From Fragilaria crotonensis (taxonomy: Eukaryota; Bacillariophyta; Fragilariophyceae; Fragilariales; Fragilariaceae), in assembly GCA_022925895.1 (NCBI GenBank), contig JAKSYS010000128.1, positions 48,293-112,292 of the forward strand: 64,000 nt of DNA, read 5' to 3'. Numbering within the stretch: position 1 is the stretch's first letter; every line of letters starts with the position of its first letter. Position numbers and translations under genes: made by a program. The notes under the pieces were generated by a model. It did not search any database. It was given only the letters and a program-made list of their open reading frames with translations, and was not told the DNA's origin. Below are positions 10,019 to 21,600 of this stretch, in pieces.

Positions 10019-12475
10019 ATGAAGAACAGCTATGAATCCCTTCCCCTCAATGGACGCAACACGTTCGTCTCGGAATCTTCGTTGGTCAGCGCCAACGACG
10101 AAGGGGGGACGGTGGATCCATGGTTGGATCGGTTTGTGACTGCGTTGATCGTTATCTTGATTTGTTGTTTCATCGTGATGACAACCAGTGGCTCTTTGGA
10201 AGCCGAACAGAGCACTAGCGATATCGAGTATCGTCCTTTTTGCAAAGTCCCAACTTCCCGGTACAGCCAAAACGTACGCGTGGTTCAGACCAGCCTCGGC
10301 GAACCCACGCAAAAATGGGCTCCTCAAGAATGCGTCATATCCACCAAAGATCAGGGAAGTTTCGAAGATGCCTACGGCGCTCCTGATGCAGTCCTTTCCG
10401 TACAGTTGGATGTCATTGCCCATCCAAATCGTCCTCCAATCCTAGGATTTGGCGGAGCCTTCACGGAAGTGAGTGCCTTAAATTTCCGCTCTCTTTCACG
10501 GGAAGGCCAAGATACTGTCTTGCAACTACTCTTTGGCGAGTTGGGTTACAATTTGGGAAGAGTACACATTAATTCTTGCGATTTCTCTTTGAAGTCATAC
10601 GCCTACGATACCATTGATGGCGACTTTGACTTGGTACACTTTTCCATAGATCACGATGTGCAGTCAGGCATGATAAATATGATGCAGCGTGCCAGAGATG
10701 TGTACGCAAAACATTGGGACGTGGATAATTTCAAACTTTACGCTGCTCCCTGGTCACCTCCTGCGTGGATGAAGGCACCAACCCCTGATGATCATCCCAA
10801 TGCCGCCCATGCTAAAACTATGCTTAATTCAGCGCAACCTGTTTGTCTTCGAGACGGCGTGGGACCTGAATCAAAGTACGCCAAGACGTGGGCCCTCTAT
10901 TTTTCCAAGTTTCTGGAAGCCTACCAATCTCAAGGTCTAGACATGTTCGCTATCAGTATCCAGAATGAACCCGAATTTCCGGCACCTTGGGAGGCGTGTT
11001 CGTACACGAAGGAGACAATGGCTGATTTTCTTGCCAATCACTTGGGTCCACAATTGGCGGAAACCTTTCCGAATACTAAAATCCTGATTTTTGACCACAA
11101 CAAGGATCATGCACCCGTTTGGATTGATTATATCTTGAAGAAAGAGGAGGCTGCGAAGTACGTCAGCGGTACTGCCTATCATTGGTACGCCGGATCGACA
11201 GATCGGTTGCTTGACGGGGCGCAGGGCGCACCCAATATGCATAGAGTCATGGCACAGTTGAATAATCTGTCGGACGCATCACCAACGACACCTCCAACGA
11301 AGGCCAGCACGCATCAACACATTGTCTTGGGATCTGAAGCGTGCCATTGTCCTACAACAGGATATGCCGGTGGTGACATGGACGTTGCCTGGACTCGCGC
11401 CGAACGATACGCGCATTCCATTTTGGCCGATCTGGCGGCCGGCAGTCAGGGATGGGTCGAATGGAACCTGCTGCTAGATTCTATGGGTGGTCCCAATCAC
11501 TTGGGAAATCTTTGCGACGCATCTCTGCTGGCAGTCCCACATCGTGCACTGAACGCTAGTAGCCCCGTCGTCGACTTTGAGAACGGACGTCGACCCTTTG
11601 GACCTGTTGTGGGAGATGGACGAACCAAGGAAGAGCTGCACGCCTTGGGATTTCCTGCCGACTTGCTGGATCAGGGTGTGGTTGCCCAACCTCTATTTTA
11701 CTACATGGGACACATCTCTAGGTATGTTCGACCCGGTTCTCAGGCCATCACTGCATTGGCTTCCTCGTCGAAACGAGGTCAGACATTCAAGTAGCGATGG
11801 TATTGCGGGAGGAGGACAAAACAATTTGGCTCGACAGGGCATAGAGGTGACGGTGTGGCCCTGTGAGGGTCAACGCGACAGCAATTTATGTGGGAGGAGG
11901 CGAGCCATCAGCTTCAAGTTTTTGGTCATGATTGGTTGGGTGTGCCCACCAAGAGTTGCGTCGGGCGAGAAAACAATGAGGATTTCTTGGGAGTCATGAC
12001 TGGATCCTGCAATGTAACGGACGGCTTTGCCGGTGAGTTTGACATTAGGTCGGCGGATGATGATTCAGACAGTGATGAGGATCTCGTTACAATTGTTGTG
12101 ACAAATGTGGATTCCACAGAGAGTTGCCTAGTGGTTCAGGAACTACACAACGCTGGAGGAGCTTACGGCCCGCTGGGCGGAGCCCAAGTGGCCGTCGGGA
12201 AATGCGACTCAGATGCTGCACTCTGGACCTTCAACAGTGTGACTGGCGAGGTTGTGTCGTCGTTTTTGGGTGATCCGGTGTGCATGACGACAGGCTGGCC
12301 GTTCTTGCAAGTTGGCGCATTCGACACTCCGACAAGGACGGCCATTTCGGAAAAGGTGGTTGTTGTCCTTAACGAAGCTGCCCAATCCGCGAACTATGTA
12401 CTCAAGGATGGCGCCACTGTGATTATGGCGGGATCTATCCCGCCGCGTTCGATTCAAACAATACTGATTGACTAG
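10019..12475 (+). CDS. GH30-family glucosylceramidase-like enzyme, membrane-anchored, two frame breaks
   Basis: This is a glycoside hydrolase family 30 protein, the family of lysosomal glucocerebrosidase, which hydrolyses glucosylceramide. An N-terminal cytosolic stretch is followed by one hydrophobic segment (residues about 41-60, FVTALIVILICCFIV), suggesting a type II signal anchor. The catalytic barrel shows GFGGAFTE, APWSPPAWMK, the acid/base Glu in IQNEPEF and the nucleophile Glu in LGSEACHC. The main frame stops at about 11794 inside the C-terminal beta-sandwich. Coding similarity goes on in a second frame (LARQGIEVTVWPCEG) and then a third (MWEEASHQLQVFGHDW) to a TAG at 12475. One surplus base near 11777-11778 and one missing G at 11867-11869 restore a single frame. 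An intron of about 110 nt was considered, but the intervening DNA encodes conserved-looking sequence. It converges on the cyclophilin gene, 55 bp away. Confidence 0.85.
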
Positions 12476-12530
12476 CTTAACACCTCGCATAACCTTCTTT
12501 CCGCTGGAACAATTTGTATTCTAAATGTTT

Positions 12531-13715
12531 CTATGCTTGTGAGACATAATCCTTAGCGGTCTGGACTTCCAAATCCGTCACTACTACCTTGAGGAGAGGC
12601 GGACCACCGTCTTGACCAGGAATGATTCCCTTGATGCCTTTGTTTGTCGGTAGCTTTGCCAAACGTGCCAAAAATGCCATGGAGGGCTCGTCCAAGACTT
12701 GACCAACTACCTTGCGCCCTTCCTTGTCCATACCAGGTACAGCAGAAGCCGTAATTTGGAAGGCTGCGTGTTCCACGGACACACGAGTGGATGGGATTAG
12801 GTGAGAAACGATTGGACTGCATCATCATGCTCCAGTGGACAACACCAGCATTCGGAGCTCACCGTTTGAGAACGCTTCATCTTCTTTGCCACTGCTCCCG
12901 AATCCCAGTCCACCTCCTGGAATCGACAACAAACCAGCACAATCGTGCGGTCGCACGCTTTTTTCAAAAGTCAGCTGCTCCCTGGGACGAGGTTGTGGTA
13001 AAAAATTGTCCGGTGCCCTACTGGATCCGACGGACCGAGCATATGATGCTGCCTGCGAGGGCAGTCCAAATTGCAAACGTTGCGAGGGAACTATGCCAGT
13101 TAAGAGGCCACCTCGTTGTAAACTAACACCTTGAGTGACAGAACCAAAGCCTTCGTCCAACAACAGGCGAGAGGTGGTAATTAGGCCCGACGGCGACATA
13201 AAGTCCAGGAGTTGTTGCACCGATTGGGGTGTGGCTTCACCAAACAGGCCTAACTTTAACGTTCCAACTTCTCCTTTTCCAATTGTAACCACCAGGTCTA
13301 CGTGATGTGTAACTCGCGCTGGGACTGTCGGTATTGACTCCCCGGTAGGCACGTCGTCTAGCAATACTCCATTCGGACCGCACTTGGGATCCGTCGCATC
13401 GCAACGATCCTTTCCACCCCAGCTCCAACCTACGGCGGCATCCCAGTCACCTTTCTCCAAGCAATTACCCGCCTCACGACATGCCTTTTCGGCAGCACCG
13501 ACTGCTTGTTCGACAGCGAGTGCTTTATCACTGGGAATCAGCAGTCCAGCGGAAGCGGCGACCAACGTGCCGATGAACAAATTTCGTCGCAAAGGAGAGA
13601 CATCTTGTTGTCGCGTCAAGAGCAGAACATGCTGTGACCTCACTTGTGTGGAGGGTCGAACTGTGAAGCTACTGGCCAGCAACGGGAGGAGCAAAGTTCC
13701 GAGCGGAGACTTCAT
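12531..13715 (-). CDS. Thylakoid-lumen cyclophilin-like protein (peptidyl-prolyl isomerase fold), one disrupted stretch
   Basis: The N-terminus is a layered plastid address: a signal peptide ending in an ASAF-like LASSF, then a stretch with a twin-arginine motif (RRNLFIGTLVAASAGLL) ending in Ala-Leu-Ala. That is the Tat-type signal for the thylakoid lumen. After a Cys-containing region (CREAGNCLEKGDWDAAVGW), a cyclophilin-like domain follows (VDLVVTIGKGEVGTLKLGLFGEATPQ ... FQITASAVPGMDKEGRKVVGQVL). The organisation recalls lumenal cyclophilins that assist photosystem II, but the catalytic residues are too divergent to claim isomerase activity. At 12822-12827 two in-frame TGA codons interrupt the domain. 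A missing G at the preceding GG and a surplus base in the GTGTGT run about 45 bp further on would bridge it. The start at 13715 is the ATG of the signal peptide. Confidence 0.75.
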
Positions 13716-13858
13716 GGAAATGCTTTTGTATGGCCAGGGTGGAATTAACTTCGGTGCTTTTGATTTCCAACATGGGCATTCATATCTTACACTCCTGTGC
13801 AAGTTTGCATGGATACTAATGTACATGTACTCTACCAGGTAGTAGGAGTACATGGTAC

Positions 13859-15362
13859 ATCTATATATAGGGATGCGCACAATAATATTGTCAACATATT
13901 GCAATACACGTTTCTTGCAATACAATATATTGCAATACTCGTTTATGCCAATACAATATATTGGTATTGTGATTCGAACCAATACAATATATTGTATTGT
14001 CAGGACAAACCAATACAATATATTGTATTGTCACAACGAACCAATACAATATATTGTATTGTCAGGACGAAGCAATACAATATATTGTTAACAATATATT
14101 GCAATACAATATATATTGTGCACATCCCTTGTGATCCTGAGATACAGTTGTATTAGTACAGTGCTGTACTTCGCGTACACCAGTAACACCAAACAGCCGC
14201 TGCTTTTGCACGTATCCATCAGTATTATGCTACTTACAATATATTGTGCAATATATTGCAATACTTGTTAACGACAATACAATATATTGGTATTGTAAGA
14301 TGAACCAATACAATATATTCAGGGGTGTCCTATTTAAGGCGGGCGCCTTAATTTTGGGGCCAATCGCCTTTTTGAAGCCTTGAAATAGCGCCTTAAATAA
14401 GGTCCTGTAGATTCTACGCTACAAACATACCATCGTGTAGAATTGTACGTGTAAGTTTGTACGGAGCATTCTCGTAGCATAGTACGACAGTACTCCAGTA
14501 GATAATAAACAACATACAGTAGACATGGATACAGTACCTTGTTGTACAGTACTCCAGTATATCCGTAGCCAGTAGCAAGATGCTTTACTTGGACTTGGAA
14601 CTCAACTGTTGCAGTGAAAAAAGCTGAAACAATTGAAGTTACTTCCATGATTGTTCATGGTGAGCTGTGAGGTCTGTTGGCAGTGTTATTTTCATGATGG
14701 ACTGAAGTGGGGATGAGCGTTGCAGCTGCTCTGTACAGTCATGAACCTTAACTCTAAATCCCCAAAACCCTAACCCCTAACCCCCACCGCCTTACACCGC
14801 CTTTTTGAAGGTCCAAAAAAGCGCCTATATTAACTAATTAAGGCGCTGCTAGGCGCGCCGGCCCGGTCGCCTTAAATAGGACACCCCTGAATATATTGTA
14901 TTGTCAGGTCGGACCAATACAATATATTGTATTATCAGATCGAACCAATACAATATATTGTATTGCCAGATCGAACCAATACAATATATTGTTAACAATA
15001 TATTGCAATATATTATAATACAATACTAGTGGGTTCCTCACAACTGATCGGAGGCGTATGATACATACTGGTGTTTACAGTAGCATTTGTGAAACAACCT
15101 GTTTACAGCAAATTCGATGACTATTCCGTCCAGTAGCTTTGAATTCCTACAGTACGGTACTACAGTAATGTAGGACACTGTCGTTTCAACATAAATTACC
15201 GTCGATTTATGTACTGTAGACCTGTAGTACATGTAATCCACGTAACAGTACAACAGTACCCCAGAGTGGTCATACTCCGTAACAGACACACACACACACA
15301 CACGCACAAACCAAATTTAAAAAGGAGTAGGATATTGTTGCGCATCCCTGCTATATATCACA
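13859..15362. repeat. AT-rich palindromic repeat complex with imperfect terminal inverted repeats
   Basis: Both ends carry the same word in opposite orientation: a TATATA stretch followed by GGGATGCGCA near 13861-13885, and its complement near 15333-15360. A second, tighter inverted pair, GGGATGCGCACAAT and ATTGTGCACATCCC, bounds 13870-14128. Between lie two arrays of a roughly 31-bp unit with the palindromic core CAATACAATATATTGTATTG and a variable CAGGACGA/CAGATCGA linker (13915-14110 and 14235-15030). The second array is split by the hAT MITE described separately. Every unit could form a hairpin. No protein is encoded. It resembles a foldback or MITE-type element grown by internal tandem amplification. 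Confidence 0.75.
14320..14889 (+). mobile_element. hAT-type MITE, copy 1 (nested)
   Basis: 570-bp non-autonomous element. Its ends are an inverted repeat starting CAGGGGTGTCCTATTTAAGG, and it is flanked on both sides by AATATATT (14312-14319 and 14890-14897), a perfect 8-bp target duplication as made by hAT transposases. It landed within the 31-bp palindromic array. A nearly identical copy in the opposite orientation lies at 51537-52105. No open frame of note, so it depends on a transposase elsewhere. Confidence 0.93.
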
Positions 15363-15365
15363 TGT

Positions 15366-15554
15366 TCATATCATATATACTATATGATCACACGAAGATC
15401 GGCTCCACGTGAAGTGCCATACAGAGTACATTGGATGTCGATCCAAAATCCTAATATTCAATCATGACGTCATCGTTGTTTGACTGGTTCGACTAATAAA
15501 CATTGTAGTCGGACGAGTCAGTAATGTGTGTGCAGTATGAGGAGTAAATTAGGC
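15366..15554. other. Intergenic spacer
   Basis: About 190 bp between the palindromic repeat complex and the decayed hAT element. No gene, repeat or site recognised. A short AC dinucleotide run lies just before it at about 15286-15303. Confidence 0.3.
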
Positions 15555-18500
15555 CTCGGCAGGGTAAGGCAATTACCTTTTACCCTTCTGGTAAAGGGTA
15601 ATGGTAAGGGTAAAGGTAACAACTTTCCTTAAAGGGTAATGGTAGAGACTTTTTTCACCTTTACCTTTTCAAAGGGTAAAGGTAATCGTTTCAATTACCA
15701 GGGTAATTACCTTTTACCCTATATCTTACCTTTTAAGGAAAATCCAAGTTCAAGCAGCTGCTCCTCCTAGCTAGCTCTCACTGATTCTTTGGAACTTTGC
15801 CTTGCACCTTGCCTGAAACCTGAAACTGCGAGAAGAAGAAGCAAATCTGACTTCTCCTTACTACGTTGTCAACAATGACACATTCTCACCAACTAGTTAG
15901 TAGCTAAGTGAACGTGTTGATGCTGTTTCAAAAACAGAAGATCAGCAATCGGTTGGTAATGATAGCGTCACTCCTGTCACCACTGATACAGACTATGATG
16001 AGCAAGAGGACAACATTCAATTGCGCAGCAGCAGATGTAAATGTCTTCGTGCAGACTTTCCTTGGTCATACACACATGATGGGACAAGTGGCGATCCGGT
16101 TAGATTAGCTACAACAAGATAAGTGTGTGGTATACAAGAAGTGGTTTTCACAAGCAACGAATGCTCAAGGTTGGAAGGTGCACTTGAAGAACCAACACGA
16201 TGTCACTGCTGGTGCATATTTCTACTTTACCACAACGGAGCGAGTCTTCAGTTGCAGCAAACGATCACCAAGAAGCCTCCTCTTCCTCCTCATGTGGCGT
16301 GCAAGTATGAGAAAAATGCAATTATCGACTTCATTATTCGCGGTGACATTTCCCTACGTGCTGCCGGCAAACAACGCTTCCAGCAGCTCGTCAGTTCCCT
16401 AACCGATGGCTAGTATATACCTCCATCAACTCCAACGATCCTCCAAATGAGTGTTGAACTATTCAACATTGCACAACCATTGCTGCTTGCAAAATTTCTA
16501 TGCAATCTTGATGTCCGCGTTTCTTTGACCATGGATGGATGGTCAAACCAAAGTTTAAAAGGGTTCAGTGTTGTTACAGCACCCTGGGTTGATACATTGT
16601 CGGGCCAAATGAAAAGCCTACTTCTCCCCATTCTCAATGTCGTCTCCACTGGTACAGGTGTCGGCAACTGGTGTGTAGGCTCTACATTATACAGCACTTA
16701 CCTGAGATTGAGATGGTCGGTCCGGCATTTCTATTGCAGCTTCTTCATGTTGTCACAGACAATGGCTCCGATGCTTGTGCTGCTGTGAATCACCTGTTTC
16801 AACTTGTAAACAGCTACTTGGGCTCCAAGGTTCTGTTGCCATCAAACCATGTGGTGTGCTGTACAGATCACTTGGTGCAGCGCGGTGTCATTTCAATCCT
16901 TGCACAGGTGAAGGACGTCAACGAGAAGCTTCGTGGAGCACTGGTGAGCATCCGCAGAAGCAAATTACTATGATAGTCGTTTCGTTTGGAGTCGGGGCGC
17001 TTGGGATACGCAACTAAGGAGTCAACACATCAGGATAGCCCTACTTGTTGGAACTCGACACATCAGATCTGCATCGATGCACTGGTGAAGCGCAAAGCAC
17101 TCGACCAGAGTATGTTGCAGCATCGTGAAGATATTGAAAGTGGTCCATTGACTGATACGGAGTGGACAAAGGTATATGAAGTGATGAATTTCCTTCGGGT
17201 GCCATGACAGGTGATGGAAGCACTAGCTGCCGACAGAAAATCATCTCTTGACTTGGTTCGGCTCAGTATTGCTCACCTGACAAGGCATTGCGAGACAAAC
17301 GAGGAACAGCAGCTTAAGGAGATACACACTTCTCTTTCTGCAAATCAAAATGAAGACCAAGCTTGAATTCTGCGAGAAGAAACTTGTGCAGTTTCGTGCA
17401 ATTGTGGCGGGGTACTAGTTGAACCATCAAATCCCAAAGCAATCAGACACAGCAAAGCTGAAGGAACTCAAGGACATCATCCAAGCCCTACTCAAGGAGC
17501 AACATGCTGACAAGATGAAAACCATTGAACCGCCTCGCCCTGTTTTGGAATCTGATGCGACTCTCTTTGAAGCCCTCTTTGCTGGCAGCGGTCGCGGTGT
17601 TATTCGATCCAAGGTGCCGATGACGAAGGCGTTCCTTTCCAGCCTCCAATGCAGTTGATTGATACCTCAGGATCGGAGTTGTGCATTCGCAGTCATTCAT
17701 TGATGTCATTCAGTGGTGCTGGAAGGCGTGGATAAAACATTGCCTGCTCATTATCAAATGACCATGGACTACCTTGGATCTCTCGCAACCTCAATGCCAT
17801 CTGAATGGGTTTACATCATGGCCGGGCGTGAGTTTACGTCAGCCAGGTAGTCTCTGTCATCGGATATTTTCATCAAAACCATGTGCCTGCGTTCACGGAT
17901 GAAAGCGCAAGTCATCGTCCTTCCAAAGATCGTCAGTGGGCGCTGCTAAACCGGCATGCTGCTGGTTCCCAGGCGGTGTTTCCGCAAAGTAACAGTGCTG
18001 TATCCTCAGTTGATGCAGCAGTGTTGATGATAGAAGTTAAACAGGAAGGTTGGGTTGAGGAAGTCCTTGACAACGGCATGGTTGGTAAGCTCAATATACA
18101 ATTCGACAATTTGATTGCTGAGGATGAATCAGACTTATCTTGCCTATAGTGTTGCTTGTTGCTTGCTCAAAATCTGAGCAATAAACGAGAAGAAAAATAC
18201 ATTTGCTCTAGTCTGAATGTCAAGATAGAATCATTGAACTGTTCTTACAAACAGCTCCATTCTGCTTAATGTCGAGGGAATCATGGAACTCTTACTTGAC
18301 ATAAAGCTATATAAAAACTAATTATAGGGTTATCACCATCCATGCCCGGTAGAACATAGCGCGTACCCCGATCCGGCGGTTATCCGCGAGATCTTTGTTT
18401 TTTCAGAGTCCTTTTCCCCGTATTATGGTTTTCTCGCAAACAAGTTGCTGTCGGATGATTACCCGGGTAGTAAGTACCTTTTACCTGGGTAAAAGGTTAT

Positions 18501-18608
18501 TACCCGAGTACTAAAGGGTAAAAGTAACAGCCTCTGGTAAAGGGTAGGGTACCGTAAAGGAAACCCACTTTACCTTTTACCCTTTGACATTTACCTTACC
18601 CTGCCGAG
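15555..18608 (+). mobile_element. Decayed autonomous hAT transposon with GGTAAAGG subterminal repeats
   Basis: Terminal inverted repeats CTCGGCAGGGTAAGG (left, from 15555) and its complement (ending 18608) bound about 3.05 kb. Just inside each end, 120-170 bp are filled with copies of GGTAAAGGGTAA-like words in both orientations, typical subterminal transposase-binding clusters. The interior holds remains of a hAT transposase. No clear 8-bp target duplication is visible, so either the true ends are a few bases off or the duplication has decayed. Confidence 0.75.
15908..18149 (+). pseudogene. hAT-family transposase remnant (BED finger plus RNase H-like core)
   Basis: Pieces in several frames line up in hAT order. 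About 16120-16230 is a BED-type zinc-finger end (NAQGWKVHLKNQHDV). About 16300-16410 has IIDFIIRGDISLRAAGKQRF, the N-terminal helical part. About 16500-16640 carries the first catalytic Asp region (LTMDGWSNQSLKGFSVVTAPW). About 16740-16970 carries TDNGSDACAAV and a C..H-containing stretch. Then come CWNSTHQICIDALVKRKAL (the family's TRWNST motif) and, near 17880-18149, an acidic C-terminal tail. Stops and frame changes occur throughout, so it cannot be a functional protein as written. The dimerisation domain is poorly preserved. Confidence 0.75.
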
Positions 18609-21600
18609 TTGCAATACCAACAATAAAACACGCATTTTTTGCCACTTGGCAATACACAAATTCCAATCAAGAACTATCACAAAGGACACAATGATATTTT
18701 GGTGAAACGCCAGAATTCCTCCATTCAAGAAAGAAATCGGTCGAGTGGGACGGAATAGATGTGTAGTTTTCTGCAACTTTTTGGTATACTATATCTGCGT
18801 TTGCAGATTTTGTCACATGATGACTTCATCACGCCCCCCCCCCCCCCCCGATATTAGAAAACTCATTTTCCTTAAGAAATCACCTTTTGTCGCTTGCCTT
18901 GTCATTTTTTCAATGGACTATGGTTCACCATGATATAGTACTCTGGACTCTGGAGTACCTAGTAACAAAAAATAGATTTTCTCTCTCTTTCATTGCCAAG
19001 CCTTTGACTTCCAAGCCATCATCTGCTTGGAACTTCATTAGAATCAATTCTTGAGATTGGTCATGATGTGCTTCAGAGGTACTCCAGTGAAATTTTACAC
19101 TGAGTGCAAGCAGGGGTATTGGTGAAGAGCTTTGTGCAATTCATCAGAGGTGCTAGTACTATTGTACACATATTTCTTATACGCAGCAGTTATAAGCGTG
19201 CACCAATCAAAATTTCACTTTCCCGAATTCCGATGTCATATTTCAAGATTCCTGGGTGCCCTTTGACTTTTCCAAGATTCCCTTAGGTGCACTGTGTGAT
19301 TCTGACCAGCCAAGTTGTATTGAGGAGTGGACCATTGTTGGCATCATTGCTGTTTTGGTAGTTATTTCTTTATGAAAGACACTAATCATGATGTGTCTCA
19401 CCATAACTCTGCAACGAGACTTCAACAAGGGCAACAATTCCTACAATGAGGAAGTCCTGACTGCGGTAGCTAAAAGCATCACTACAAAGCACCACACTCA
19501 AGCATTAATGCATTCCATATCAATCAGAAAAACAAGGACAACAGGGAAATGCCACCCAATTTTCTCCAAGAATTTATGAAATGGGAACGTGGAGTCGGTG
19601 AACGCCTTTAATGATGATGAGGAACAAAAATATAAACCTCTGTTTACGAGCTGAATGGCAAACACCTCCTAGTATTGCTTGATTAATGATCCAATCAGGA
19701 TACTACCCAGCCACTTGAGGCCAGTGTTTTACCTTTGTACAGGGCCAGCCCTCCTCGTCATGAGGCAGCAATGTGACACCACATAAAATAGATCAGGGAA
19801 TTTTGCTTTCTGGGTTGTGATTGAGCAGGCTACTATCTGAGACAAAGCATAATGTACTATGTAACACAGCAAGTTGCAAAGTTAATGTCTAGAACTGCCA
19901 AATAGTTCAGATCAGTTTTGAATCTTGTTGTTTGTGAACTTTAGGATGCATGTTGTTATCCTTGCTACCAACAGCCATGGGTCAGCACTGAATTGTTTGC
20001 ATTGCCTATGTGTGCTTTCATGGAGGACGAGCATGCCATTGCTCTCTGTATTTTGCTCCGATGACAGGGAGTTTGTTGGCATGACGGACTGTGGTGGGAA
20101 CTCCACCTTGAACGCAGGCAAGTACTGTGTTCATGGTGGTGAGCATGAAGCTGGGTCATTGAGCCGCCTGAAGTTCATGAAACAGCCAACATACCCACGG
20201 TATTATAGGGCCTCACAAGTTCCGGCTTGGATTCAAAATGATAGGCCTGAATGGGTGGAGATGCAAGAAAAAACTACTATCAGGCTCTCCCTTTGATTGA
20301 TTGGGGCTCCTATGAGGAAGCTTAAAGATATTTGCATTTCAATGCATAATCTGGCACTTCAACAAGGAGGATTTGGGATTTAGAAAACATGTGAACCGAC
20401 AAAGTATGCCTGAGACACAAACACAGAATGAGTTCTAACAATTTTCTATTGTGTGGTCAGTGTACGTGTATGTTACTATATACACAGCAGGACATTCATT
20501 ATTGAGCTGTTGTGATAAAACGTGTTGTGAAGACATGATGACGAGTAACAGCATCCAAAACCACACAGCAACTGCTTGTCACTTATCCTCATGTTAGTGC
20601 AAAGGGGCCCATTTCACGAAGCAAATAGTAGGGGCAATTCTATCAACAAGAATTCACCAAACGATAAAATTTTTTGGCATTCTTTGCTATTTACGCATGT
20701 ATCACAATAAAATAGGGTCTTGGTTTAAATATTCATGGTCATATCACACTGTTCTTAAGAAGCTATAAGTAGTTGCCATCGGTGTTGCCCGGAACCTTCA
20801 GGTCTGCTTTAGAGGACCTTTGTTGGGCCAGACAACGATCAAGAACTAATCAAAGGAAAAGGTAAGGAAAAAATCTTTTCAGATTACTGCTGTTGACATT
20901 CAAAGAGAAGGACAATGTTCCTGAGGCCATCGTTACATGGTAAAACAAATCATTGAACTTTGAAGTTTCGAACATTCATGGTATCCCATTGTATTTTGGG
21001 TTATTTATGAAAATCAATTTTGTTGTAACGTTGGTCGTCCATTATCATACAGCAAATCAACCCCTTGCTCAAACATGCACTTAGCATATGAGCAGAAAAG
21101 ATCAAGCCACCCATGTTGCCTAGTTCCTCTTTCTGTAGTTGCCGAAGCAAGGGCGGATGTGTACCTCTAGCTACTAGCATCATGAGTGTTGCAGTCCAGT
21201 CAGGTGTTGCTTTGGCCGTATCAGGAGTGACTCGGCAGCCAGTCGTGCCAGCATGTACTAGGACGGCAATGGCAACATTACTATCATGGCTTCAAACAAG
21301 AGGAACACACCAATGTACAAGGAGGAACAAAGCGAAACATATCTATCAGAACCAACCTTCTTCAAACAAGTACACCGAATGACATATTGTTCCTTCACAA
21401 GTGTTGTACAAAAGCGTCGACATGGCATCATTGAATCGTTGCTGGTGAAAAGGAAGGAACAGTTGCTCCTCAGACGTACATAGCAACCAGCACTACCGGC
21501 AGGATGTTCCCCACGACCAAATCATGCCATTAAATCAACATACTCATGCACTTTGCTAGTTTGTTGCAGCTGACTCCCATATCATAATGACTTCATATTG

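Noticed and set aside
11777-11887. A 110-nt intron in the GH30 gene instead of two frame breaks
   Set aside because: GT and AG are present, but the skipped DNA encodes EVTVWPCEG-type conserved sequence, and the resulting phase does not give the correct downstream frame.
18834-18849. C16 run as a functional element
   Set aside because: A simple homopolymer, length uncertain in the sequence; no evidence of function.
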